From assembly GCA_016706225.1 (NCBI GenBank), contig JADJKB010000022.1, forward strand, positions 372,001-436,000: 64,000 nt of DNA, read 5' to 3'. Each line of letters starts with the position of its first letter. Position 1 is the first letter of the stretch. Source of the DNA: Myxococcales bacterium (lineage in GTDB: Bacteria > Myxococcota_A > Polyangia > Polyangiales > Polyangiaceae). Under the pieces are notes generated by a model. The model was given only the letters and a program-made list of their open reading frames with translations. It searched no databases and was not told the origin of the DNA. Shown here piece after piece: positions 9,098 to 17,441 of the stretch. The position numbers and the translations under genes were made by a program.

Positions 9098-9312
9098 GGC
9101 GCAGCCTGTTCGTGCTCCCGCTCGCGCTCTTCGCCGCGCTCGGCGCCGGATGTTCGCCGGTCCATGCCTGGCAACGCGGCACGTTGGCCCACCGCTGCAT
9201 GGCGCCGGACTCCAGACCCGAAGAGGCCAAGGCGCGCACCCACATGCTCGGCGCGCGCGAGGGGTCCTCGGGTGCGAGCGGAGAGGTTGGTGGCGGATGC
9301 GGCTGCAAGTGA
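9094..9312 (+). CDS. DUF4266 small lipoprotein
   Basis: 72-residue protein with a GTG start at 9094 that overlaps the previous stop (GTGA). The leader ends in Ala-Leu-Gly-Ala-Gly-Cys, giving a lipoprotein. The segment SPVHAWQRGTLAHRCM is the conserved core of the DUF4266 family (P-x-x-A-W-x-R-G-x-L-A). The tail is Gly-rich and ends GGGCGCK; the paired Cys residues could bind a metal. DUF4266 genes are known to sit next to DUF3570 genes, often together with the flavin transferase ApbE; DUF3570 follows here but no ApbE is present in the window. Confidence 0.8.
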   Translation: MRRSLFVLPLALFAALGAGCSPVHAWQRGTLAHRCMAPDSRPEEAKARTHMLGAREGSSGASGEVGGGCGCK

Positions 9313-10412
9313 GCGCACGTCAGGCGCTCGGGGCGTGGCTGCTGCTCACGGCTGTGTGTACCCCCGCGCGCGCCGACAACCGCGCCGCTGTCTCACTCTC
9401 GAGCTACGCGGACGACAACGAGCTGACGGTGGTGTCGCCGCAAGCATCGCTTCGGCAAGAGCTCGACGACCGCGTCAGCGTCGAGGGCAGCTACGAGGCC
9501 GACATCATCAGCGCCGCGAGCGTCGACGTGCTCACGGCCGCGTCACCGCGGGGTTACCACGAAGTGCGACACGGCTTCAGCGCCGGCGTGCTGTGGAAAC
9601 CGGAGCGAGAGATCAGCTTTCGAGCCAAGTACATCCCCAGCTTCGAGCCGGACTACAGCTCCCAGGGTCTGCTGCTTGGAACCGCCTACGAGTGGTTCGA
9701 GCGCAGGCTCGAGCAGCGCATCGACGTCCGCGCGAGCTTCGACCGAGTCGGGCGAGCGGGCGAGCCGCGCTCGACCTGGCGCGATCTGGAGCTCGTCTCC
9801 ATCGGGCCGACGCTGTCCTGGGTGCTCGACCGTTTCAGCGTCGTGAGCCTGGCCTACGAGCTTCAGGCTCAGAGCGGCTTCCAGGCCTCCACCTACCGCT
9901 TCGTGCCCATCAGTTGGGCGAGCGGCACGGAGGTGAGCGTCCCGGAGCAACATCCGAAGTGGCGCGTGCGCCACGCGCTCGGTATGGGCGTACGCCGCGC
10001 GCTCAGCCGGCACTGGTTCGTCTCGGGGGGTTATCGCTTCTACCGCGACAGCTGGGGTGTGCAGAGTCATACCGGCGACCTCGGGGCGCAGCACGCCACG
10101 GACCAGAGCAAGGTGATCGTGGGGCTCGACCTTCGCGCTTACACCCAAGGCGAAGCGAGCTTCTACCGGGAGCACTACAGCTCGGCACCCGGCACCATCC
10201 CCACGCTTCGCAGCCGCGACAAAATGTTGTCGAAGAACTGGTCGCTGCTCGCGGGCTTGCGCGGGGAGCTGGGACTAGGTCCCGTCCTTTTCACTGACGA
10301 GCTGCGACTGGCGGCCCACGCCGACGTGTACGACCAGCACTTCGAGACCTTCGAGCCGTTGCACAGGCGGCGGGCCTTCATCTTCCAGATCGGCGCCACA
10401 GCGGAGTACTGA
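9297..10412 (+). CDS. DUF3570 predicted outer-membrane beta-barrel
   Basis: 371-residue exported protein. The ATG at 9297, 16 bases inside the preceding gene, begins a signal peptide (MRLQVSARQALGAWLLLTAV..., cleaved after an Ala-Arg-Ala). The mature part is made of alternating amphipathic strands with many aromatic turns (SLSSYADDNE, YKIPS-like YIPSFEPDYSS, GGYRFYRDSWGVQSHT) and ends in a strand finishing with Tyr (IFQIGATAEY), as outer-membrane barrels do. Sequence and neighbour (DUF4266) match the DUF3570 family. In this cytochrome operon it may give electrons or substrate a route across the outer membrane; that is inference. Confidence 0.8.
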   Translation: MRLQVSARQALGAWLLLTAVCTPARADNRAAVSLSSYADDNELTVVSPQASLRQELDDRVSVEGSYEADIISAASVDVLTAASPRGYHEVRHGFSAGVLWKPEREISFRAKYIPSFEPDYSSQGLLLGTAYEWFERRLEQRIDVRASFDRVGRAGEPRSTWRDLELVSIGPTLSWVLDRFSVVSLAYELQAQSGFQASTYRFVPISWASGTEVSVPEQHPKWRVRHALGMGVRRALSRHWFVSGGYRFYRDSWGVQSHTGDLGAQHATDQSKVIVGLDLRAYTQGEASFYREHYSSAPGTIPTLRSRDKMLSKNWSLLAGLRGELGLGPVLFTDELRLAAHADVYDQHFETFEPLHRRRAFIFQIGATAEY

Positions 10413-10413
10413 C

Positions 10414-10968
10414 ATGAAACGACACCTCTCGACCGGGCTCGGCGCTCTCCTCTCACTCACCCTTGGCTGCGGCGGCTGCGCTTCCGACGACACAAAGGCC
10501 GACAAACCCGACTCCGGACCGAGCTGCACTCTCACGCTCGGTTTTGGGTATCGGGATGCCAGCGGTGGTTTTGTGCTCTTCCAGGACGGCGACGACGCCG
10601 AGCTCACCCTCGGCTTTCAGGGCTTTCGGTACATCCAGTCGGTGCTCGAGCTCGGGGACGTGTCGGCCACGAGCGCGCAGCACTCGGCGCGCATCATCGT
10701 GGAGGGCCAGGAGCCCTACACCCTCAGCGACACGCCCGTGAAGCTGCACGACGAAGGCGGCAAGCTGCGCTCCGACGAGGTCCTGGTGTTCTTCAACGAT
10801 CTGCCAGTCGTGGACATCATCGGCAAGAGCACGGAGATAACCCTGACCGCGAAGGCCGGCGGGTGTATCGGTTCGACGAAGACCGTCGTGACCTTGCGCG
10901 ACGACGACCAGTGCATTCAACAGGAGGACGGCGGCCTGAGCTGCGGCGCGGCCGACGGCGGTCCATGA
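10414..10968 (+). CDS. Lipoprotein of cytochrome operon, unknown fold
   Basis: 184-residue lipoprotein starting one base after the DUF3570 stop. The signal peptide ends at Leu-Thr-Leu-Gly-Cys, followed by two more nearby Cys. The mature chain is beta-rich with a repeated FGYRDASGGFVLFQDG / LGFQGFRYIQSVLELG pattern, suggesting an Ig-like or jelly-roll domain, and four further Cys at the C-terminal side (GGCIGS, DDQCIQ, LSCGAA). No haem motif. I do not recognise the family; from position it is probably a structural or binding component of the same surface redox complex. Confidence 0.7.
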   Translation: MKRHLSTGLGALLSLTLGCGGCASDDTKADKPDSGPSCTLTLGFGYRDASGGFVLFQDGDDAELTLGFQGFRYIQSVLELGDVSATSAQHSARIIVEGQEPYTLSDTPVKLHDEGGKLRSDEVLVFFNDLPVVDIIGKSTEITLTAKAGGCIGSTKTVVTLRDDDQCIQQEDGGLSCGAADGGP

Positions 10969-13415
10969 GGCGCGGCGCGCTGCTCTTGTGTGTGGCGGCA
11001 CTGGGCTGCTCCGACGGTGAGGAGCGCATGCCGACCCGGCGCTCCCTCGAGCCGTATGCAAATCCGTTCGGGCCGTCGGATCCACTGTGGGCGCCTCAGC
11101 CGCGGCGTGAGCATCCGCTCGAGCTCGCGCTCACCCCCGACGGCCGCAAGCTGTACGTGACCCTGCAGGGCGTCGAGGACGAGCCGGGCACCTCCGTGGC
11201 CGTGGTGGACACCGAGACCGAGAGTTTGCTGCACAAGATCCCGGTCGGCTCTGGACCCACCGGCATCGCCGCCCACCCAGACGGCAAGTTCGTGGTCGTG
11301 ACCAATCGATTCTCGAACTTTGCTTCGGTCATCGACGTGACCCGGGACGAGGTGGAAAAAGAGGTCGAGATCCCCTGGTACACGACGGACGTCGCCTTTA
11401 CCCCCGACGGCAAACGCGCCTATTTCACCAATCGCTGGAAGGATAGCGTGCTCTTCTGGGACCTGGAGGTCGGCTCCGAGTTCCGGGTCCGCGGCGACAA
11501 CTATTCGAGCGCGCGACCGGAGGCACCCGCTGGCATCCCGGTCCCGAACAATCCCCGCGATCTCGCAGTCTCGCCGGATGGAACGCGGCTGTTCGTGACG
11601 AGTGTGACCTCGCTGCAGTTGAGCATCATCGACACGGCGAGCAACCTGGAGCTGCGCCGCCTCGAGCTCGGCTCACCGCCTGGCGACATCGCCGCCGTCG
11701 ACGGACGTCTCTTCATCACTCATTCCGGTCGTGGCACCCAGCACCTGCCCGACCAGGGTTTTGACACGGACGGGGACGGCAGTCCCGGCGACGGCACCGC
11801 TAACGTGGCGTTTCAGGATCTGCAGAACGAGCTGGCCGTCCTCGACTACGAGGGCAACTGGCTCTTCAACTACACCAGCGACAGCATGTGTTGCCGCGAC
11901 TACCGCGACGTCGATCGCGCTCACCCGGAGAAGGGCGCCGCCATCCCCGCCCCGGATGATTGGCCCGCGTCGCGCATCGATTTTCTGCCGCCCGAGGCGA
12001 CCTGGCTCGTGGCCTGCGCGCTGCCGGAGCAGATGGCGGTGCGTGAGAATCGACTGCTCGTCGCGTGCAGCGGCTCGAACGAAGTTCAGACCTTCGAGAT
12101 TGCGCCGAGCGGACAGCTCAGCACGGCGCAGAAATCCGGGGGCCTGTTCCGCACCGGCATGAACCCGTACGGCATCGCACAAAGTCCCGACGGAAAGCGC
12201 GCGTACGTGGCGGAGCGCTTGGGCGAATACGTGACCGTGCTCGACCTCGAGGCAGGGCCGGGCCACGAGCGCCGGGTTCTCGTCGGCGACGTGCGGGACG
12301 GCGAGTTTCCGGCAACGGACGCGGAAATTGGCGAGGCGATCAACTTCGTGACGGCCGCGTTCACGGTCGACGGTGACCAGACCTGCGCGCACTGCCACCG
12401 CGAGGGTGACAACATCGCGAAGGCGGTGGCCATGCCCCTGCAGGCCGATCGCATCTTCGGCACCCGCATGATCATGGCCTATCGCGGCGCATTCGATACC
12501 CGTCCCTGGTTCTTCGAGACGGCGATGGACCAGACCAACTTCTTCCCCGTGATCAACGAGTTCGCGCGCAAGGAGAACTTCTGCTGCGAGGAGTCCGACC
12601 CGCTGATCTGGAGCAAGTATCCGAGTGTGTCGGCGTGCCAGGCGGACCCGAAGCTCTCGGGTTGCAACCACGTGCTCGACTGCAAGGACGATCCTCCGCC
12701 GGAGTGTGCGGCGCGAACCTACGGTAGCCCGCACGGCTTGCGAAACGCACACTTCAAGGCCGCCGCGCTGGAGCTGCTCTCCCGCGAGAGGAGCTTCGGG
12801 GACGGTTTGTATTCGGAGTACCCGGGCGCGGACGGTTCGCTGGTGCGCGAGGGCATTGCCCTCGATTTTGCCGGCGTGACCCAGGCCATTGGGCTGTTCT
12901 TGCTGCAACGCCCGCGCCTCTTGCCGAATCCAAATCGCGCGCTCGATCTGCCGGCAGCGCGCCGGGGACGTGACCTCTACACGTCGACGCAGACGGGCTG
13001 CAACTCGTGCCACCCGTTGCCTCTCACCACTCTCTCCGACAGCTTCAACCCCTCGGAGCTGCCGCTCCGCTTCCCTCCGCTCATCACCCCGGCAACGAAC
13101 CCGCTCACGGGAAAACCCGCCAACGGCATGAACCAGGGGTTCGTGCAGAGCTTCCCGCTCGCCGTGCAGAGCGCCGCCGGCCCACATTTCGGCGTGCCTC
13201 AGCTCAGGGGCATCTGGGATCGCGCCGCGCGCTTCTATCACGATGGGCGAGCGCGAAGCCTGCGCGAAGCCCTCGCCACGCCCGGCCATGCAGCGCTCGG
13301 TCCCGGGCAGGTCGGGCACAACGAGAGCCATGGCATGCGCGACACCCACGGCGCCACGAGTCAATTGAGCGAGGAAGAGCTGAGTGACCTGGTGGCTTTT
13401 CTCGAATCGCTGTGA
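10965..13415 (+). CDS. YVTN beta-propeller fused to di-haem cytochrome
   Basis: 816-residue lipoprotein, ATG at 10965 overlapping the previous stop as ATGA; leader ends Val-Ala-Ala-Leu-Gly-Cys. Residues about 45-460 form a YVTN/NHL-like propeller (ALTPDGRKLYVT, AAHPDGKFVVVT, AFTPDGKRAYFT, AVSPDGTRLFVT, AQSPDGKRAYVA). The C-terminal half carries CXXCH motifs at 474-478 (CAHCH) and 679-683 (CNSCH), spaced as in di-haem cytochrome-c-peroxidase/MauG-like proteins, with GVPQLRGIWDRAARFYHDGRA and FLESL near the end as in that family. Several extra Cys between the motifs suggest disulfides. Last member of the tightly overlapped operon; likely an exported oxidoreductase or electron-transfer module. 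Confidence 0.85.
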   Translation: MRRGALLLCVAALGCSDGEERMPTRRSLEPYANPFGPSDPLWAPQPRREHPLELALTPDGRKLYVTLQGVEDEPGTSVAVVDTETESLLHKIPVGSGPTGIAAHPDGKFVVVTNRFSNFASVIDVTRDEVEKEVEIPWYTTDVAFTPDGKRAYFTNRWKDSVLFWDLEVGSEFRVRGDNYSSARPEAPAGIPVPNNPRDLAVSPDGTRLFVTSVTSLQLSIIDTASNLELRRLELGSPPGDIAAVDGRLFITHSGRGTQHLPDQGFDTDGDGSPGDGTANVAFQDLQNELAVLDYEGNWLFNYTSDSMCCRDYRDVDRAHPEKGAAIPAPDDWPASRIDFLPPEATWLVACALPEQMAVRENRLLVACSGSNEVQTFEIAPSGQLSTAQKSGGLFRTGMNPYGIAQSPDGKRAYVAERLGEYVTVLDLEAGPGHERRVLVGDVRDGEFPATDAEIGEAINFVTAAFTVDGDQTCAHCHREGDNIAKAVAMPLQADRIFGTRMIMAYRGAFDTRPWFFETAMDQTNFFPVINEFARKENFCCEESDPLIWSKYPSVSACQADPKLSGCNHVLDCKDDPPPECAARTYGSPHGLRNAHFKAAALELLSRERSFGDGLYSEYPGADGSLVREGIALDFAGVTQAIGLFLLQRPRLLPNPNRALDLPAARRGRDLYTSTQTGCNSCHPLPLTTLSDSFNPSELPLRFPPLITPATNPLTGKPANGMNQGFVQSFPLAVQSAAGPHFGVPQLRGIWDRAARFYHDGRARSLREALATPGHAALGPGQVGHNESHGMRDTHGATSQLSEEELSDLVAFLESL

Positions 13416-13458
13416 CCCGCCTTGACGTTTGCGCTGCCCGAGCGAAATAACAACAGCG

Positions 13459-13902
13459 GTGACCGCCCGATCGAACCACCAGCTCGAGGTCTTCTACGAC
13501 GGAGAGTGTCCGCTCTGCATGCGGGAGATCCGGATGCTCATGCGACTCGACCGCAGACGTCAGCGCATTCGCTTCACGGACATCGCCCGCCCCGAGTTCG
13601 AGCCCGAGGCGCTGGGCATGGACTACGAGAGCCTGATGCGGCGGATCCACGCACGGCTGCCCGATGGCAGCTTCATCGACGGTGTGGAGGTCTTTCGGCG
13701 GCTGTACGGCGCGGTGGGGTTCGGCCCCCTCGTCTGGCTGTCGCGCATGCCGGGCATCTCGCACTTGCTCGGCTGGGCCTACGAGAAGTTCGCGGCGAAC
13801 CGTCTGCGCTGGACCGGACGCTGCACCGACGCCTGCGAGCTTCCGCCACGAAAAGTTCGGCGCGCGATCGAGCCCGAGGCGGTCACGGTGTCATCGCCGT
13901 AG
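13459..13902 (+). CDS. DCC-family (DUF393) thiol-disulfide protein
   Basis: 147-residue protein; a GTG at 13459 is chosen since it precedes the family core directly. The start of the domain, FYDGECPLCMREI (residues 11-23), is the DCC signature with the CxxC redox pair typical of the DUF393 predicted thiol-disulfide oxidoreductases. The rest, with FTDIARPEFE and the C-terminal CTDACELPP, fits the family length. It lies 43 bp after the cytochrome operon and on the same strand, so could be co-transcribed and assist disulfide or haem-thiol chemistry; it lacks a signal peptide. Its end overlaps the convergent gene by 20 bp. Confidence 0.8.
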   Translation: MTARSNHQLEVFYDGECPLCMREIRMLMRLDRRRQRIRFTDIARPEFEPEALGMDYESLMRRIHARLPDGSFIDGVEVFRRLYGAVGFGPLVWLSRMPGISHLLGWAYEKFAANRLRWTGRCTDACELPPRKVRRAIEPEAVTVSSP

Positions 13903-14923
13903 CCGCGGCGGACAGGCGTTGTTTGCACTGACTCTCGAGCGCAGGTCCGGCGCGGAACTTGACCGCGTAGTCCACACAGGTGCGGTAGGCGTCGGTCGCG
14001 CGCCTCATGTCGGGGGCCACCAGGTCGAACAGCGCGGCGCGGTAACGGAGCTCGAGCTCACGGCTGCCGAGGGCGCTGGGTTTCGGAAGAGAGAGCAACG
14101 ACCTGGCGGTCGCTTCGTGCAGAGCACCAACCCGCTCGGCCGAGAGCACCACCCAGTGCGGGGGCGGCAGGGGTTTGATCTCCAGAATTCGCCGGTACGC
14201 GGTCTCCGCCTCCTGGACCCGCGCCCGCCGGGTGAGCACGTACTTTTTCACGTCGCCCGTGACGTGGCGCAAGCTCGCATCCTTGGTGCCGGCGCCGCGG
14301 TAGCGCGGTGGTATCAGCGCTGCGGCGAGCTTGGCCTTCTGTTCGGCTTCGAAGAACAGCGCCTCGCCCAGCGCCGTCAGCGCGCGTCCCAGTCGGCGCA
14401 TGGCCGGCAGCTCGTCCGGCGCGTCACCACCGATCTCGCGCGTTGCGGCCTGGGGGTCCGACCACAATGCGGTCACCTTCTGGAACTCGGCCGACGCCTG
14501 CTTGGTGTTGCCTGCGCGATCGCGCAGTCGCCCCAACAGCGCATGGGCCAGCATGCGATCTTCGAGGGTCGCGTCTCGATCGATCTGCGTGATCGCGGCT
14601 TCGAGTCGCCGCAGCACGAGGGCAGAATCGACGCTGTCGAAGTCCTGGCTGGCCTGACGCACGACGGGGTCACGCGGCAAGTCGAGTGGGGCTTGGGCCG
14701 CGGGAGCTGCGGGAGCCGCATCGGCCTGAGCAGCGGGAGCGGGAACGAGGTCCTCTTCTGCCGAGGGTCGCGCTTCGGGTGTGGGGGTGGGGGCCTGAAT
14801 CGCAGGCGCGGGCCCGCGGGCCTCGCCGCGCGGCAGGCCCCCGCAAGCGGGAATCAGCAGCGTCAGCGCAAGAAAAGCTCGGTGCACAGCCGACTCCGAC
14901 AGCTGGCTCGTTGAGTTGTTCAC
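13883..14923 (-). CDS. Helical TPR-like lipoprotein
   Basis: 346-residue lipoprotein from an ATG at 14923; signal peptide ends Leu-Leu-Ile-Pro-Ala-Cys. A Pro/Ala-rich tether (about residues 35-80) leads to an all-helical body with repeated A-x-x-x-L-G-x-x-L-x-x-x-G and AETAYRRILEIKPLP segments typical of tetratricopeptide-like scaffolds. Two Cys near the C-terminus (YRTCVDYA, ESQCKQR) could pair. Role unknown; such lipoproteins often scaffold envelope machines. The 20-bp overlap with the convergent DCC gene is unusual but both reading frames look genuine. Confidence 0.7.
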   Translation of the reverse strand: MNNSTSQLSESAVHRAFLALTLLIPACGGLPRGEARGPAPAIQAPTPTPEARPSAEEDLVPAPAAQADAAPAAPAAQAPLDLPRDPVVRQASQDFDSVDSALVLRRLEAAITQIDRDATLEDRMLAHALLGRLRDRAGNTKQASAEFQKVTALWSDPQAATREIGGDAPDELPAMRRLGRALTALGEALFFEAEQKAKLAAALIPPRYRGAGTKDASLRHVTGDVKKYVLTRRARVQEAETAYRRILEIKPLPPPHWVVLSAERVGALHEATARSLLSLPKPSALGSRELELRYRAALFDLVAPDMRRATDAYRTCVDYAVKFRAGPALESQCKQRLSAAATAMTP

Positions 14924-15042
14924 GGCGCGAGACAGAAATGTGCGCTGCCTGCTCCGCTCAGGCGTCCCAACCGACCAGGAAAATTTTCCCGATCGTCAGC
15001 GCGCGCTCGTCGCTGATGGGCAGGCTCGGTTCGACAGCGTGG

Positions 15043-16044
15043 TTACTTGCAGGTGATCGGGTTCGCCGAGTGCACACTCGGCGCGCAGCCTAGCGTACCC
15101 GCGTCGAGGCCCGTCCCGAACGGGGCGCAGTCCTGCATCTGACTGCTGCCGCAGTACTTGTTCTTGGCGTTGCTGCCATTGACCGGGAGGTAGCCTGAGC
15201 CGAGACACTTCCCGGGATTGTTCGGGTCGGGGCCACAGATGCCCGCTTTCGGATAGTCCGAGCAAAAATTCTCCTGCGTGTCGCAGTTGTAATCGAAGCT
15301 TGGACCTTGGTTCGTAGAGTACGCCGAGGCGCTGCAGTTGGTGCTGCCTGGAAACACCTTGTTGTTGCCGTCGTGGCAGTCGGCGCAGGCATTCGCCTTC
15401 GACGACTCGTCGATCCAGTTGCCGGGTGAGGGTTTGTTGCACGAGGTGACCATCCCGTACGGCGTACCGAAGCCGTCGCCGTCATTGTCCTTGCACCACT
15501 TGATCTGAGTGCAGCCGCCACCACTTCCGCCACTGCCACCGCTCGTCGTGCCGCCGCCGCTCGTCGTGCCGCCACCGCTGGTCGTACCGCCGCCGCTCGT
15601 CGTGCCGCCGCCACTCGTCGTGCCGCCGCCACTCGTCGTGCCGCCACCGCTCGTCGTGCCACCGCCACTCGTCGTGCCGCCGCCGCTCGTCGTGCCACCC
15701 CCACTTGTCGTGCCACCGCCACTGGTCGTGCCACCGCTGCCGCCGTTGCCGGTGCCGCCCGTTGCAACGCCACCCGTGCCGCCGCCCGCGCCACCGCCGG
15801 CGACGCCGCCCGCACCACTGGCGCCGCCGCCGCCGCTCACGCCGGCCATGTTGCCCGCGCCGCCATCGCCCGAGGTGCCTCCGGCTGACGTGCCGCCGCC
15901 ACCAGTGCCCGAACCACCAGTGTTCGCGCCGCCCGTTCCCGACCCGGTGCCACCGGAGCTGAACAGCTCGCCGTTGTCACCGCCGCCGCACGCAGCGAGC
16001 CCCAACACCGCCGCACCCATGAACAGGATCGAGCCAGCACGCAT
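15043..16044 (-). CDS. MopE-like metal-binding lipoprotein with Gly-Thr repeat
   Basis: 333-residue lipoprotein. The ATG at 16044 is fixed by a strong ribosome binding site (GGAGGAAGCTC just before it); an in-frame upstream start lacks one. Leader ends Gly-Leu-Ala-Ala-Cys. Then comes a very long Gly/Ser/Thr linker, ending in a perfect hexapeptide repeat (GGTTSG, 11 units). The C-terminal 140 residues carry the motif WCKDNDGDGFG followed by evenly placed Cys (TSCNKP, ACADCHDG, TNCSAS, YNCDTQENFC), which is the putative metal-binding motif family seen in MopE/SACCHAROPHAGE-type secreted proteins; CADCH also resembles a haem motif but lacks cytochrome context. Likely a cell-surface Ca2+/Cu-binding protein; role unknown. 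Confidence 0.75.
   Translation of the reverse strand: MRAGSILFMGAAVLGLAACGGGDNGELFSSGGTGSGTGGANTGGSGTGGGGTSAGGTSGDGGAGNMAGVSGGGGASGAGGVAGGGAGGGTGGVATGGTGNGGSGGTTSGGGTTSGGGTTSGGGTTSGGGTTSGGGTTSGGGTTSGGGTTSGGGTTSGGGTTSGGGTTSGGSGGSGGGCTQIKWCKDNDGDGFGTPYGMVTSCNKPSPGNWIDESSKANACADCHDGNNKVFPGSTNCSASAYSTNQGPSFDYNCDTQENFCSDYPKAGICGPDPNNPGKCLGSGYLPVNGSNAKNKYCGSSQMQDCAPFGTGLDAGTLGCAPSVHSANPITCK
15541..15738. repeat. 18-bp tandem repeat, 11 units
   Basis: Eleven consecutive 18-bp units (start every 18 bases from 15541 to 15721), differing only at a few third-codon positions, encode the Gly-Gly-Thr-Thr-Ser-Gly repeat in the linker of the MopE-like lipoprotein. Because the unit is a multiple of three, copy-number changes alter linker length without frameshift. 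Confidence 0.95.
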
Positions 16045-16251
16045 GAGCTTCCTCCGGAGTCGACCCGCCAGGCGGGTGCCCAAGCGGGGACTGAGAAGCA
16101 GCGTTCGTGCCGCAAAACTTTGCCGCGATTTACCAGTGTAGGTGGGACAATGGCCTGACTCAGCTTGCTCTTCTATGCATCAATTGCGGAGCCGACCGCC
16201 GCGGCATCAACAGACCTGCCGCGGCCAGGCAATTCCGGGCACGCTCCGGGA

Positions 16252-17385
16252 ATGCGAGTCGAAAGGGCGCTGCACGCAGCCCGCGCGGCGGGCGCCGGGC
16301 CATGGCACCGCGCCCCGACCGACGGACGTGAGCGCACGCGACGCTACGCCGTCGGGGATCCCCAGGCGCCCCTCGAAACTTTTCTCCGCATCTTGGACAA
16401 GAACGGGCTGCTCGCCGAGGACGGCTCGCTCGCGCCCGACGTGGCGCTGGTTTCGATCGGTGACCACTTCGACTGGGGCACCCCCTCTGAACGACCCGCG
16501 GCGCAGGCGGACGGACTGGCACTTCTGGCGTGGCTGGCTGCGCACCCCGAAGATCAGGTGACGCTGATCGCGGGCAACCACGACCTCGCACGCGTTGGTG
16601 AGCTGTTCGATCTGGACGACACGACGTTCCAGCTCGTACACACTCAAGCGCTCGCGGCGTACCGCGACGGCTCCCCCGATCCCGAGCTCGAGCGTGCCCT
16701 GTGCGAGGACAATCCGTGGCTGGCCACGGCAGAGCTTGCCGCGCGTGATCTGTCGGCGTTCAGCGTCGCACAGAGGGAGCTGGTCGCGACACTGCTCGAA
16801 TCGGGACGCCTCCGGCTCGCATATGCGCCGGACAATTGCCTGCTCTTCTGCCACGCCGGCGTGACCCGCGCGCACCTCGATGCGGTAGGCCTGTCGGCCG
16901 CCGAACAGACGGATGCCCGCATCGTCGCTGCACGCCTGAACGACTGCCTCTCCCGCGCGGTCCGCGGCGCCGCCGGCGCGGCGCTCAGCATCGAGCACCT
17001 CCACCGACCCGGCAGCTACAGCGGCGGGGAAGGCGGAGGTGTGCTCTATCACCGACCGGGAAACCCGGACCTGCCTCGGAACGGCAGCCGCGACTTCGCT
17101 ACCCTGCTCGGGCGGCGCTTCGATCCGCGCCGACTGCCGCTCGGGCTGACGCAGGTCATCGGGCACATCGCGGATCAGAAGTGCCGAGAGTTACTGGGTC
17201 CGTGGGCGCTCGGTCCCGCAGCCGCCCCGGGTGAGCCGCGCCACTTGGTCACGGACGGTCGAGAGGTTCGTTACCGCGCCGGCCTGCCGGAAACACTCGC
17301 GACCGCAGACCAGGCGAGCCTGCTGTTCATCGACGGCCACATGAACCGCACACCGCCGGAGCATTACCAGCTGCTCGAATGGTGA
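16252..17385 (+). CDS. Metallophosphoesterase with atypical first motif
   Basis: 377-residue cytoplasmic protein of the calcineurin-like phosphoesterase superfamily; ATG at 16252 selected over an in-frame upstream start that adds 29 residues of no evident character. The metal motifs are VGDPQAP (about residue 39; the usual GDxH has Gln instead of His), GDHFDWG (GDxxDR with Trp for Arg), GNHD, and later CHAGVTR and GHIADQK as the C-terminal His motifs. The family is known for PPP-type and bacterial phosphoesterases; substrate unknown. Missing the first-motif His would change or weaken one metal site, or the family simply uses Gln. Divergent from the MopE-like gene. Confidence 0.75.
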   Translation: MRVERALHAARAAGAGPWHRAPTDGRERTRRYAVGDPQAPLETFLRILDKNGLLAEDGSLAPDVALVSIGDHFDWGTPSERPAAQADGLALLAWLAAHPEDQVTLIAGNHDLARVGELFDLDDTTFQLVHTQALAAYRDGSPDPELERALCEDNPWLATAELAARDLSAFSVAQRELVATLLESGRLRLAYAPDNCLLFCHAGVTRAHLDAVGLSAAEQTDARIVAARLNDCLSRAVRGAAGAALSIEHLHRPGSYSGGEGGGVLYHRPGNPDLPRNGSRDFATLLGRRFDPRRLPLGLTQVIGHIADQKCRELLGPWALGPAAAPGEPRHLVTDGREVRYRAGLPETLATADQASLLFIDGHMNRTPPEHYQLLEW

Positions 17386-17441
17386 GCTCGAGCCTGGGCC
17401 ATGCGCGTCAGTCGTGCTAACTCCCCGGGCTCTCCCCCGCG

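Noticed and set aside
15525..15740. CRISPR-like array
   Set aside because: The 18-bp units are contiguous with no spacers and encode an in-frame protein repeat.
15043..16044. CADCH as a cytochrome haem site in the MopE-like lipoprotein
   Set aside because: It sits inside a regular MopE-type Cys pattern and no axial ligand or cytochrome context is visible.
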